The notes under the pieces are model-generated. The model was not told the origin of the DNA and ran no database searches. It saw only the letters and a list, made by a program, of their open reading frames with translations. A stretch of 10,352 bases of DNA, taken from Bacteroidota bacterium (GTDB lineage Bacteria > Bacteroidota > Bacteroidia > Flavobacteriales > Flavobacteriaceae). The position numbers were made by a program, and so were the translations under genes. Shown here piece after piece: positions 1-5,827 of this stretch. How positions within the stretch are numbered: the stretch's first letter is position 1; each line of letters opens with the position of its first letter. The stretch spans positions 1 to 10,352 of the forward strand of contig CANINJ010000047.1 in assembly GCA_947468985.1 (NCBI GenBank), given 5' to 3'.

Positions 1-24
1 CTGTATCTCAAATATAAAATCAAT

Positions 25-1047
25 ATGGAAATTAATTTAGTTAGCGATACCGTTACAAAACCTACTCAGGAAATGTTACGTTTTATGTTTCAAGCAGAAG
101 TTGGTGATGATGTTTACAAACAAGATCCAACAGTCATTGAATTAGAAGCTAAAGTTGCCGAATTTTTCGGAATGGAAGCAGCCCTTTTTTTTCCTTCAGG
201 GACAATGGCAAATCAAACGGCAATTAAACTGCACACGCAACCAGGCGAACAATTAATTGCCGATAAATGGGCGCACGTTTACAATTATGAAGGAGGCGGA
301 GCTTCCTTTAACAGCGGCGTTTCTTGCTGTTTGTTAGATGGAAATCGTGGAATGATTACTGCCGAGCAAGTCGTTGGAGCAATAAACAATCCTGAGTTTT
401 ATCACAGTCCGCTAACGAGTTTGGTATGTGTTGAAAACACCACCAACAAAGGGGGAGGAGCCTGTTATGACTTTGAAGAATTCAGAAAAATACGCCAAGT
501 TTGCGATGCCAACAACTTGAAATTTCACTTAGATGGTGCGCGTATTTGGAATGCTTTGGTTGCCACCAATGACAATCCGAAAGACTATGGAACAGTTTTT
601 CACACCATTTCTGTTTGCTTATCAAAAGGGTTGGGCGCACCAATTGGCTCACTTCTATTATCCGATAAAGCTACCATACACAGAGCGTTAAGAATCAGAA
701 AGATACTTGGTGGCGGAATGCGACAAGTTGGCTATTTAGCAGCAGCGGGATTGTATGCTTTAGACAACAATATCGAACGCTTATCTGAAGACCATCGACG
801 TGCAAAAGAAATAGGAAACGTGCTTCAAAAACTACCTTGGGTTGCCAAAGTTGAACCTGTAGAAACTAATATTTTGATATTCTCCGTACAACCTTCCGTA
901 GATGAAAATTTGTTGATGGAAAAACTGAAACAAAAAGGAATTTCTATGAGCTCAATGGGACACGGAAAACTACGAATCGTCACCCATTTGGATTACCGCG
1001 AAGTCATGCACAGTTACGTATTGGAAACCTTAGAAAGATTAACTTAG
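25..1047 (+). CDS. ltaE: Low-specificity L-threonine aldolase
   Basis: PLP-dependent enzyme that splits L-threonine or L-allo-threonine into glycine and acetaldehyde, expected in the cytosol. The 340-residue length is typical of the fold-type I threonine aldolase family. Visible family marks are the N-terminal LVSDTVTKPT, the PSGTMANQ loop (about 57-64) that holds the PLP phosphate, His84 in AHVYNYEGGG (the ring-stacking histidine position), HLDGAR (168-173) with Asp170 contacting the PLP nitrogen, and SKGLGAP with Lys201 as the Schiff-base lysine. The start ATG is followed directly by the conserved EINLVSDT segment, so no earlier start is needed. Only 24 bases precede it in the window, so its promoter and any upstream partner cannot be judged. 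The downstream gene faces the other way. Family assignment is secure; preference for L or L-allo substrate cannot be read from sequence. Confidence 0.95.
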   Translation: MEINLVSDTVTKPTQEMLRFMFQAEVGDDVYKQDPTVIELEAKVAEFFGMEAALFFPSGTMANQTAIKLHTQPGEQLIADKWAHVYNYEGGGASFNSGVSCCLLDGNRGMITAEQVVGAINNPEFYHSPLTSLVCVENTTNKGGGACYDFEEFRKIRQVCDANNLKFHLDGARIWNALVATNDNPKDYGTVFHTISVCLSKGLGAPIGSLLLSDKATIHRALRIRKILGGGMRQVGYLAAAGLYALDNNIERLSEDHRRAKEIGNVLQKLPWVAKVEPVETNILIFSVQPSVDENLLMEKLKQKGISMSSMGHGKLRIVTHLDYREVMHSYVLETLERLT

Positions 1048-1054
1048 TCAAAAA

Positions 1055-1165
1055 TAAGTAGGAGCGAATTGTTCCTGCATTTTTGCAATTGCAATTCCCG
1101 CTTTCGGCTATATCTCTTTGCTTCGCTGCGAGGATACCGCCTCAATCGGGGCTAACAGAGCAGTC
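1055..1165. repeat. Hairpin-rich intergenic element, probable Flavobacterium interspersed repeat
   Basis: Non-coding spacer between two convergent genes. It is clearly richer in GC than its surroundings and holds nested inverted repeats. AGGA/TCCT arms flank 1060-1077. CCCG at 1097-1100 can pair with CGGG at 1147-1150. Inside this, CGGCTATATCTC (from about 1105) pairs imperfectly with GAGGATACCG (1130-1139) around a TTTGCTTCGC loop region. The phrases CCCGCTTTCGGCTATATC and CAATCGGGGCTAA resemble, from memory, elements that recur between genes in many Flavobacterium genomes. Only one full copy is in this window, so the repeat status rests on that recollection. It could also act as a transcription terminator for the convergent genes. 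Confidence 0.45.
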
Positions 1166-1183
1166 ATTTTCTTGTTTTTTATA

Positions 1184-1218
1184 TTTTGGATTTTGGATTT
1201 AATCTATTATCTATTATC
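1184..1218. repeat. Two short heptanucleotide tandem repeats
   Basis: Two back-to-back copies of TTTTGGA (1184-1197) are followed by two and a half copies of ATCTATT (1202-1218). The second run overlaps the stop codon and last codons of the minus-strand methyltransferase. Such runs are prone to slippage. They are too short to suggest function and may be the ragged edge of the neighbouring repeat-like element. Confidence 0.4.
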
Positions 1219-1876
1219 TTTTCTCAATAATAATTAATTCATTGTGTTGCTCAACTCTTGGAATGGTTTTAGTTTTGAATTTTGAAGTGGCAAATTCATT
1301 GATGTACTTTTGATTTCTCGCATTGTCACTTTGCTTCGTTAACATCGTATTGAAAAGGATATATCCACCCGGTTTTAGGAGTGTGCCAACTCTGTCAATA
1401 AAGAATTTTTCAAAGAGGAAATTCGGCATATTGGTATCTTGAAAAATGTCGATGATTATTAAATCATTGGTTTCATTGGTTTTCAATACAAATTCAAAGG
1501 CATCGTCAATAACAATAGTTAAGTTGGAAATTTTATTTAATTTAAAATAAGTATTGGCAATTTCGATGATTTCGGGGTCGATTTCAACGCCTGTAATTTT
1601 GCCTTTAAACTGTATTTCATTTACCAAAGTTTTAATTACACTTCCTCCTGCAACACCAAGAACTAGAATTGATTTCATTTTATTAATGGTTTCAAAACCG
1701 ATTGATTTCAGCCCTTTTCTCAAAATACGCTGTAAACTGCCATAGGAATAGTTAGTATTTTTTGAATCCAATACCAATTCGCCGTTTGCCCAAGTAACTT
1801 CAAGAGAATTGCTTACAGCAGATTTTCGCTTGTAGATGTTTATAGGAATCAAAAAACTAAGTATTTTTTTGAGCAT
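1214..1876 (-). CDS. Spermidine-synthase-fold class I methyltransferase
   Basis: Probable SAM-dependent class I (Rossmann-fold) protein of the spermidine-synthase-like superfamily, 220 residues from ATG at 1876. Motif I reads LVLGVAGGSV (71-80), followed by GVEIDPEIIEIA (96-107) with the acidic ribose-binding residue, VIDDAFEF (122-129), and DLIIIDIFQD (138-147), then LLKPGGYILFN (167-176). True spermidine synthases carry a GGGDGG loop in motif I and conserved aspartates for putrescine; motif I here lacks the DG, so polyamine synthesis is unlikely and the substrate is unknown. An open frame extends to a TTG at 1921, but a TAnnTTTG promoter element lies inside that extension, so the ATG at 1876 is preferred. 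The gene is divergent from the acyltransferase, with 56 bases between the starts. Confidence 0.72.
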   Translation of the reverse strand: MLKKILSFLIPINIYKRKSAVSNSLEVTWANGELVLDSKNTNYSYGSLQRILRKGLKSIGFETINKMKSILVLGVAGGSVIKTLVNEIQFKGKITGVEIDPEIIEIANTYFKLNKISNLTIVIDDAFEFVLKTNETNDLIIIDIFQDTNMPNFLFEKFFIDRVGTLLKPGGYILFNTMLTKQSDNARNQKYINEFATSKFKTKTIPRVEQHNELIIIEKR

Positions 1877-1888
1877 TATTTTTTTTAT

Positions 1889-1922
1889 CAAAAATAAGAG
1901 ATTAATGTTACTTTTACACAAA
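1889..1922 (-). promoter_or_regulatory. Bacteroidota-type promoter of the methyltransferase gene
   Basis: On the minus strand TATTTTTG (1896-1889) matches the -7 consensus TAnnTTTG, and TTTG (1922-1919) lies 22 bases upstream as the -33 element. Transcription would start near 1883, just before the ATG at 1876. This argues against the TTG start at 1921, which would lie inside the -33 element. Confidence 0.45.
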
Positions 1923-1932
1923 ATTACTAAGA

Positions 1933-2487
1933 ATGAAGAAACAAATTTATAAATGGATTTTTTTTCGATTGATGGGCTGGAATATCGTTGGCGAAATTGA
2001 CGAAAAAATCACCAAATGCATTTTGATGGTTGTTCCACATACGAGTTGGCACGATTTTTATTTAGGGATTTTTACGCGTGGAATTACGGGGGTTGAGATG
2101 AATTGGCTGGGTAAAAAAGAATTGTTTGGATTTCCATTTGGCTGGTATTTTCGATATATGGGCGGCGCGCCTTTGGATAGAAAAGGGTGTTTAAATAAAG
2201 TGGATGCTATTGCAGAAGTTTTTAAAAACAAGCAAATATTTCGATTGGCAATTGCTCCTGAAGGCACTCGCAAGAAAGTAACGGAGTTAAAAACAGGTTT
2301 TTATTATATTGCAATGAAAGCAAATGTCCCAATAATACCTGTAGCTTTTGATTTTGGTAAAAAAGAAGTCCGTTTGGGAAAACCATTTAATCCAACTGGT
2401 ACTATTGAGGATGACATGAAAATTCTTACAAGTCATTTTATCGATACAAAAGGAAAAGTACCCGAATACAGTTTTGAAGTAAAATAA
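1933..2487 (+). CDS. PlsC-like 1-acyl-glycerol-3-phosphate acyltransferase family protein
   Basis: Member of the LPLAT/PlsC superfamily, which transfers acyl groups to lysophospholipid-type acceptors at the inner face of the membrane. At 184 residues it is shorter than E. coli PlsC (about 245), a size I associate with a Flavobacteriaceae subgroup. The catalytic HX4D motif is His36-TSWH-Asp41. Motif II is seen as GGAPLDRKG (77-85) and motif III as APEGTRKK (108-115), with VPIIPVAFD (132-140) as motif IV. There is no clear transmembrane helix, so membrane association would be peripheral. The ATG at 1933 has no Shine-Dalgarno sequence. A weak -7-like TACTTTTA lies at 1909-1916. Its stop codon (2485-2487) abuts the stop codon of the convergent XRE gene with no spacer. 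The exact acceptor, whether lysophosphatidate, lyso-ornithine lipid or another, is not determinable. Confidence 0.85.
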   Translation: MKKQIYKWIFFRLMGWNIVGEIDEKITKCILMVVPHTSWHDFYLGIFTRGITGVEMNWLGKKELFGFPFGWYFRYMGGAPLDRKGCLNKVDAIAEVFKNKQIFRLAIAPEGTRKKVTELKTGFYYIAMKANVPIIPVAFDFGKKEVRLGKPFNPTGTIEDDMKILTSHFIDTKGKVPEYSFEVK

Positions 2488-2961
2488 TTATTCTGAAGGT
2501 TTGTAATCTTTAAAAGTTCCGTTTTTATAGAATATCACAATTTTGTCAATTTCGTTTGAACTTGTCGAGATTGTGATATTTTCATTTAAAATTGGTTTTA
2601 TATTTTCTATGGGATTTTTGACGACAGGAATTTCAGTTGGGCTAAATAAATTCCCTGCAATTTGGTTTTGTGAAATTGGAGTAGGTGCAGAAATTGTTTT
2701 TTCAGCGATAATTTCAGTTCTCTTTTCGTCTAAATTTTTCGGGAAATTTCCTTTGCCATTTAAAATCCAATACAAATCTACATCTGGGAAAACATCTAAA
2801 ATTTTCAGTATAAAATCCAAACTCGGTTTGTTTCTACCTGAAAGTAAATGAGACAAACTGGAACGCTGTACACCAATTTTATCGGCAAATGCAGAAGCAT
2901 TTAAGCTGTAATAATCCAATAGTAACTCAAGCCTTTTAATGAAATCGTCGGTGTTTACCAT
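2488..2961 (-). CDS. XRE-family helix-turn-helix transcriptional regulator
   Basis: 157-residue DNA-binding protein. Residues about 6-60 form a Cro/cI-type HTH domain: FIKRLELLLDYYSLN, then AFADKIGVQRSSLSHLLSGRNKPS with the recognition helix around VQRSSLSHLL (31-40). DLYWILNGKG (62-71) closes the domain, as is common in Bacteroidota XRE proteins. A low-complexity linker (about 75-130) follows, then a short C-terminal segment IDKIVIFYKNGTFKDYKP (138-155) that I believe recurs in related flavobacterial regulators and may be an oligomerisation or ligand module. There is no integrase, excisionase or phage gene nearby, so it is not obviously a prophage repressor. It is divergent from an M14 peptidase across a spacer with six copies of one palindrome, one of which covers its own start codon. 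Autoregulation and control of the peptidase are therefore inferred. Confidence 0.85.
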   Translation of the reverse strand: MVNTDDFIKRLELLLDYYSLNASAFADKIGVQRSSLSHLLSGRNKPSLDFILKILDVFPDVDLYWILNGKGNFPKNLDEKRTEIIAEKTISAPTPISQNQIAGNLFSPTEIPVVKNPIENIKPILNENITISTSSNEIDKIVIFYKNGTFKDYKPSE

Positions 2962-3037
2962 TGTAAATTATCTTTTAGAAGTTGTATTTTACAAATGTAA
3001 ATAAAAAGATGTGAACGGGCAATTTTACAGATGTAAA
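2954..3037. promoter_or_regulatory. Operator cluster L: three perfect TTTAC-N4-GTAAA palindromes at the XRE promoter
   Basis: Three perfect copies lie at 2954-2967 (N4 CATT), 2988-3001 (N4 AAAT) and 3024-3037 (N4 AGAT), with centres 34 and 36 bases apart, about three and a third helical turns. The first covers the XRE start codon (2961-2959), the second contains that gene's -7 element, and the third touches the -33 element. The third also extends outward as an imperfect 21-base palindrome (3020-3040, CAATTT...AATTG). The expected ligand is the XRE dimer; this is inferred. Confidence 0.7.
2992..3022 (-). promoter_or_regulatory. Promoter of the XRE regulator gene
   Basis: On the minus strand TACATTTG (2999-2992) is a full match to TAnnTTTG, and TTG (3022-3020) lies 20 bases upstream, a good Bacteroidota -33/-7 spacing. 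The predicted start of transcription is near 2986, giving a leader of about 25 bases. The -7 element is entirely within an operator copy, so a bound repressor would block it. Confidence 0.6.
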
Positions 3038-3187
3038 TTGTGAATATTTAACATTAATTGCTATTTTTAAACTTAAAGTAAATTAGTTTAAAATACTGAT
3101 TATGTGTAATTTGATATATAAATAATAAATAAGTAACATTTGTTAATTATAGAGATAGTGAAAGATACAATCAAATACGATAAAACG
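3038..3187. other. Central AT-rich spacer between operator clusters
   Basis: About 150 bases with no ORF of note on either strand, separating the two operator triplets. The one structure I see is a different palindrome with the same four-base centre, TAAC-ATTT-GTTA at 3134-3145. It could be a site for a second regulator, a degenerate site, or chance in AT-rich DNA. The distance between the triplets would allow DNA looping if the regulator tetramerises. Confidence 0.35.
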
Positions 3188-3259
3188 TTTACATTATTAA
3201 ACAATCTTTTCTTTTTCGTTGTTTACAATTGTAATTATAAAGATGTTTACTTTTGTAAA
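3188..3259. promoter_or_regulatory. Operator cluster R: three TTTAC-N4-GTAAA-type palindromes at the M14 promoter
   Basis: Copies lie at 3188-3201 (TTTAC-ATTA-TTAAA, one mismatch, within a 16-base near-palindrome), 3222-3235 (TTTAC-AATT-GTAAT, one mismatch) and 3246-3259 (TTTAC-TTTT-GTAAA, perfect). Centres are 34 and 24 bases apart. The last copy contains the peptidase gene's -7 element and ends 14 bases before its ATG. The cluster mirrors the three copies on the XRE side. Confidence 0.65.
3248..3255 (+). promoter_or_regulatory. -7 promoter element of the M14 peptidase gene
   Basis: TACTTTTG is a full match to TAnnTTTG. A possible -33 TTG is at 3229-3231 with a 16-base spacer, slightly short. 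Transcription would begin near 3261, leaving a leader of about 13 bases before ATG 3274. The element sits inside a perfect operator copy. Confidence 0.5.
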
Positions 3260-3273
3260 TCAAATTTAAATCT

Positions 3274-4431
3274 ATGAATTTCGAAAAATTATTCAGTCAA
3301 TTTACAGAGACGAATTTATTCGGACGTTACATTACATTGGAAGATATTGAACCAATATTAGTAAAATTTAATACTAATAATCAGGTTCAAATTATTGGAC
3401 ATTCTGTACTTGGAAAGCCAATTTATAAATACCAATTAGGAACTGGTTCAAAACGAATTTTGCTTTGGTCGCAAATGCACGGAAACGAGAGTACAACAAC
3501 AAAAGCACTTTTTGATTTTTTAAATTTGTTGAACAGCAATTCTGAATTGGGTAATAAATTGCAAAATGAATTTACTTTTTGTTTATTGCCAATGGTAAAT
3601 CCTGACGGCGCATTATTATATACAAGAGAAAATGCCAATAAAGTGGATTTGAATAGGGATTCTCAATCGCTTTCCCAACCTGAAAGTGTCATTTTAAGGC
3701 AAGCATTTGAAAATTTCAAGCCAGATTATTGTTATAATTTACACGATCAAAGAACTATTTTTGGTGTTGGCGACGAAATTCCAAAACCAGCTACAGTTTC
3801 TTTTCTGGCTCCATCTTATAATGAAGCAAGAGAAATTAACGAGGTTAGAGCCAAAGCTATTGAAGTAATTGTTGCTATGAATGTTGTTTTACAAGAGTTT
3901 ATTCCAAACCAAGTAGGTCGTTTTGATGATTCATTTAATATAAATTGCATTGGTGATACTTTTCAATCTTTAAACGTTCCGACGGTTTTAATTGAAGCTG
4001 GACATTTTCAAGATGATTATAACAGGGAAGTAACTCGAAAATATATTTTTATAGCTTTAATTTCGGGTTTAAAACACATTTACGAAAACGATATAGTTAG
4101 CAATAAAATTGAAGATTATATGAATATTTCTCATAATAAAATCTGTTTTTATGATTTTATTTATAAAAATATCCAAATTCATTATGATAATATCAAATTT
4201 ATTACGAATTTTGCAATTCAATATAAAGAAGAATTATTTGATAATCAACTTTTATTCAATGCGTATATTACTGACATTGGGGATTTAACAGGTTTCACTG
4301 GACATTTTGAGTACGATGCGAAAGAAGCTTTGTATGAAAATTTAGAAGGTAATATTCCTAAATTAGGTCAAAAAGCAGATTTTTCTATAGGAAAAAGCAT
4401 TAAAATCATAAATGGATTGATTAAATTGTAG
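3274..4431 (+). CDS. M14-family zinc carboxypeptidase-like protein
   Basis: Predicted zinc-dependent peptidase or amidohydrolase of family M14, 385 residues. The HxxE zinc pair is His69 and Glu72 in MHGNEST. NPDG is at 109-112 and DLNRD at 125-129, where Asn127-Arg128 match the substrate carboxylate-binding NR pair. NLHDQR supplies His157 as the third zinc ligand, and LIEAGHFQDD supplies Glu241 as the catalytic glutamate equivalent to Glu270 of carboxypeptidase A. All key residues are present. Residues about 275-385 form a C-terminal part that I do not recognise. No signal peptide or lipobox is seen, so it is probably cytosolic, unlike secreted M14 enzymes; a role in peptide or cell-wall fragment processing is only a guess. 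The ATG follows an operator and promoter shared with the divergent XRE gene. An Lrp-type regulator lies 74 bases downstream and may be co-transcribed. Confidence 0.85.
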   Translation: MNFEKLFSQFTETNLFGRYITLEDIEPILVKFNTNNQVQIIGHSVLGKPIYKYQLGTGSKRILLWSQMHGNESTTTKALFDFLNLLNSNSELGNKLQNEFTFCLLPMVNPDGALLYTRENANKVDLNRDSQSLSQPESVILRQAFENFKPDYCYNLHDQRTIFGVGDEIPKPATVSFLAPSYNEAREINEVRAKAIEVIVAMNVVLQEFIPNQVGRFDDSFNINCIGDTFQSLNVPTVLIEAGHFQDDYNREVTRKYIFIALISGLKHIYENDIVSNKIEDYMNISHNKICFYDFIYKNIQIHYDNIKFITNFAIQYKEELFDNQLLFNAYITDIGDLTGFTGHFEYDAKEALYENLEGNIPKLGQKADFSIGKSIKIINGLIKL

Positions 4432-4505
4432 TCCTTTTTATGTTTTTGTGAAAATTAATTAAATAGTAACTGAGATAAATTAAATTACATTAAAAAAATC
4501 TACCT

Positions 4506-4985
4506 ATGAGCAAGTTCCGTTTAGATGAAGTCGATCATCAAATTTTAGATATGTTGATTGATAATACAAGAGTTCCATTTACAGATATTGCAAAGAAATT
4601 ATTGATTTCTGCAGGCACAGTTCATGTAAGAGTAAAAAAAATGGAAGATGCAGGAATAATTATGGGGTCTTCATTGACGTTAGATTATGAAAAATTAGGA
4701 TATTCATTTATCGCTTATGTTGGTGTGTTCCTAAACAATACTTCACAAACAAAATTTGTTTTGGAGCGTATTAATGAAATTCCTTTCGTAACAGTTGCCC
4801 ATATAACTACAGGAAAATTCAATATTTTCTGTAAAATTAGAGCAAAAGATACTAAGCACGCTAAGGACGTTATTTTCATGGTTGATGATATAGAAGGAGT
4901 TTATAGAACAGAAACTATGATTTCGCTTGACGAAAGCTTGAATGATAAAAAACGTTTAATGCATACAATTTTCAAAAACTTGTAG
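4506..4985 (+). CDS. Lrp/AsnC-family transcriptional regulator
   Basis: 159-residue feast/famine regulator that senses amino acids or related small molecules. The N-terminal winged HTH covers about 6-55: LDEVDHQILDMLIDNTRVPFTDIAKKL, then ISAGTVHVRVKKMEDAGII with the recognition helix around GTVHVRVKKM (37-46). A RAM (ligand-binding and oligomerisation) domain follows from about 66 to 142, with FIAYVGVFL, VAHITTGKFNIFCKI and GVYRTETMISLDE. Length and order match the family. It ends 25 bases before a clear terminator. The spacer before it (4432-4505) shows only an imperfect TATGTTTTTG and no terminator, so read-through from the M14 gene is plausible. Ligand and targets are unknown. Confidence 0.92.
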   Translation: MSKFRLDEVDHQILDMLIDNTRVPFTDIAKKLLISAGTVHVRVKKMEDAGIIMGSSLTLDYEKLGYSFIAYVGVFLNNTSQTKFVLERINEIPFVTVAHITTGKFNIFCKIRAKDTKHAKDVIFMVDDIEGVYRTETMISLDESLNDKKRLMHTIFKNL

Positions 4986-5010
4986 TTTATAAAAGTTTAT
5001 ATTTTATAAA

Positions 5011-5039
5011 GCCTCAAGTGATTTCTTGGGGCTTTTTTT
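5011..5039 (+). terminator. Rho-independent terminator after the Lrp/AsnC gene
   Basis: GCCTCAAG (5011-5018), a six-base loop, and CTTGGGGC (5025-5032) form an eight-pair stem with one T-G wobble, followed directly by seven T residues (5033-5039). It lies 25 bases after the Lrp/AsnC stop codon. Confidence 0.9.
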
Positions 5040-5077
5040 ATTGACAATTTTTCAACAAATAAATATCTACTAACAAA

Positions 5078-5248
5078 ATGTATACACTTCCTATAAAACC
5101 GTTATTGACGATACAAGAATATGCACTTTCAAAAATTCAGAAGAAAAATAAAAGTAAAAACACAAACGAATCGCTCATCAAAGTATATGAAAAAATTGTA
5201 ATGCTTTCACTTTTTGGAAATACTAATGCAAGTAGAAATTCAGCTTAA
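5078..5248 (+). CDS. Small ORF, unknown 56-residue protein
   Basis: Open frame ATG 5078 to TAA 5246-5248, encoding 56 residues beginning MYTLPIKPLLTIQEYALSK. It has a proline-containing start, a lysine- and asparagine-rich middle (QKKNKSKNTN, 21-30) and an amphipathic segment ESLIKVYEKIVMLSLFGN (31-48). It fills the space between the Lrp terminator and the DinB gene almost exactly and ends nine bases before the DinB start, as expected for a co-transcribed pair. No family is recognised, and no signal peptide or Cys/His cluster is present. No TAnnTTTG promoter is seen in the 38 bases between the terminator and the ATG. The frame and context support a real gene, but chance cannot be excluded. 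Confidence 0.5.
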   Translation: MYTLPIKPLLTIQEYALSKIQKKNKSKNTNESLIKVYEKIVMLSLFGNTNASRNSA

Positions 5249-5257
5249 AATACAAAT

Positions 5258-5773
5258 ATGAAATCAAATCAATTGCCAATAAATGAATATGCTGATTTTT
5301 ATAAATCATACATTCAAGTACTTGAAAACGTTGAATTAATTGAAGAATTGGAAATTTGTTTACACGAATTTATCAAATTTGTTCAAAATATTCCAATGGA
5401 TAAATTTGATTATCGGTATGAAGCAGGGAAGTGGTCTATTAAGGAAATTATCCAGCATTTGATTGATTCTGAACGTGTTTTTAGTTACCGAGCATTACGA
5501 ATTTCAAGAAACGACAAAACTCCATTGCCTGGTTTTAATGAAAATGATTATGTAGATAATTCAAATGGAAATGATAGAAATTTGCAAGGATTATTAACTG
5601 AATTGGCCGTTGTTCGTCAAGCAACATTATCGCTTTTTAATAGTTTTTCTCAGGAACAGCTAACTAAAATTGGAATTGCTTCCAATAATGAAGTTTCTGT
5701 TCGATCAATTGGTTTTATAATCATTGGGCATCAAAAACACCATCAAAAAATATTTACCGAAAGGTATTTGTAA
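5258..5773 (+). CDS. DinB-family (DinB_2-like) putative metalloprotein
   Basis: 171-residue four-helix-bundle protein of the DinB/YfiT superfamily. Members bind a divalent metal, and some are thiol-dependent transferases (bacillithiol or mycothiol S-transferases), while most are uncharacterised. Marks are the first helix region, FDYRYEAGKWSIKEIIQHLIDSERVF (50-75) with His67 in the HxxDSE motif, the segment TPLPGFNENDYV (88-99) common in this subgroup, and GHQKHHQKIFTERYL (157-171) supplying His158 and His162. These three histidines match the usual metal triad. There is no signal peptide. Despite the name there is no evidence for a DNA-repair role; the family is unrelated to DNA polymerase IV. 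It is preceded at nine bases by the small ORF and followed by a strong terminator. Confidence 0.88.
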   Translation: MKSNQLPINEYADFYKSYIQVLENVELIEELEICLHEFIKFVQNIPMDKFDYRYEAGKWSIKEIIQHLIDSERVFSYRALRISRNDKTPLPGFNENDYVDNSNGNDRNLQGLLTELAVVRQATLSLFNSFSQEQLTKIGIASNNEVSVRSIGFIIIGHQKHHQKIFTERYL

Positions 5774-5787
5774 TTGTATCAAAATAA

Positions 5788-5815
5788 AAAAAGGAACTCA
5801 ATTGAGTTCCTTTTT
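5788..5815. terminator. Perfect palindromic bidirectional terminator
   Basis: Five A residues, the 18-base perfect palindrome GGAACTCAATTGAGTTCC (5793-5810) and five T residues form a 28-base self-complementary unit. It lies 15 bases after the DinB stop and 12 bases before the stop codon of the convergent minus-strand gene. A-tract and T-tract on either side allow it to end transcription from both directions. Confidence 0.88.
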
Positions 5816-5827
5816 AATATCATTTAT

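Noticed and set aside
1877..1921. TTG start giving a 15-residue N-terminal extension of the methyltransferase
   Set aside because: The extension contains the gene's own likely -7 element and the -33 element lies on the TTG itself; ATG at 1876 is the better start.
2488..2961. Prophage repressor or antitoxin reading of the XRE gene
   Set aside because: No integrase, toxin, phage or mobile-element gene is nearby; the partner across the operator region is a metabolic-type peptidase.
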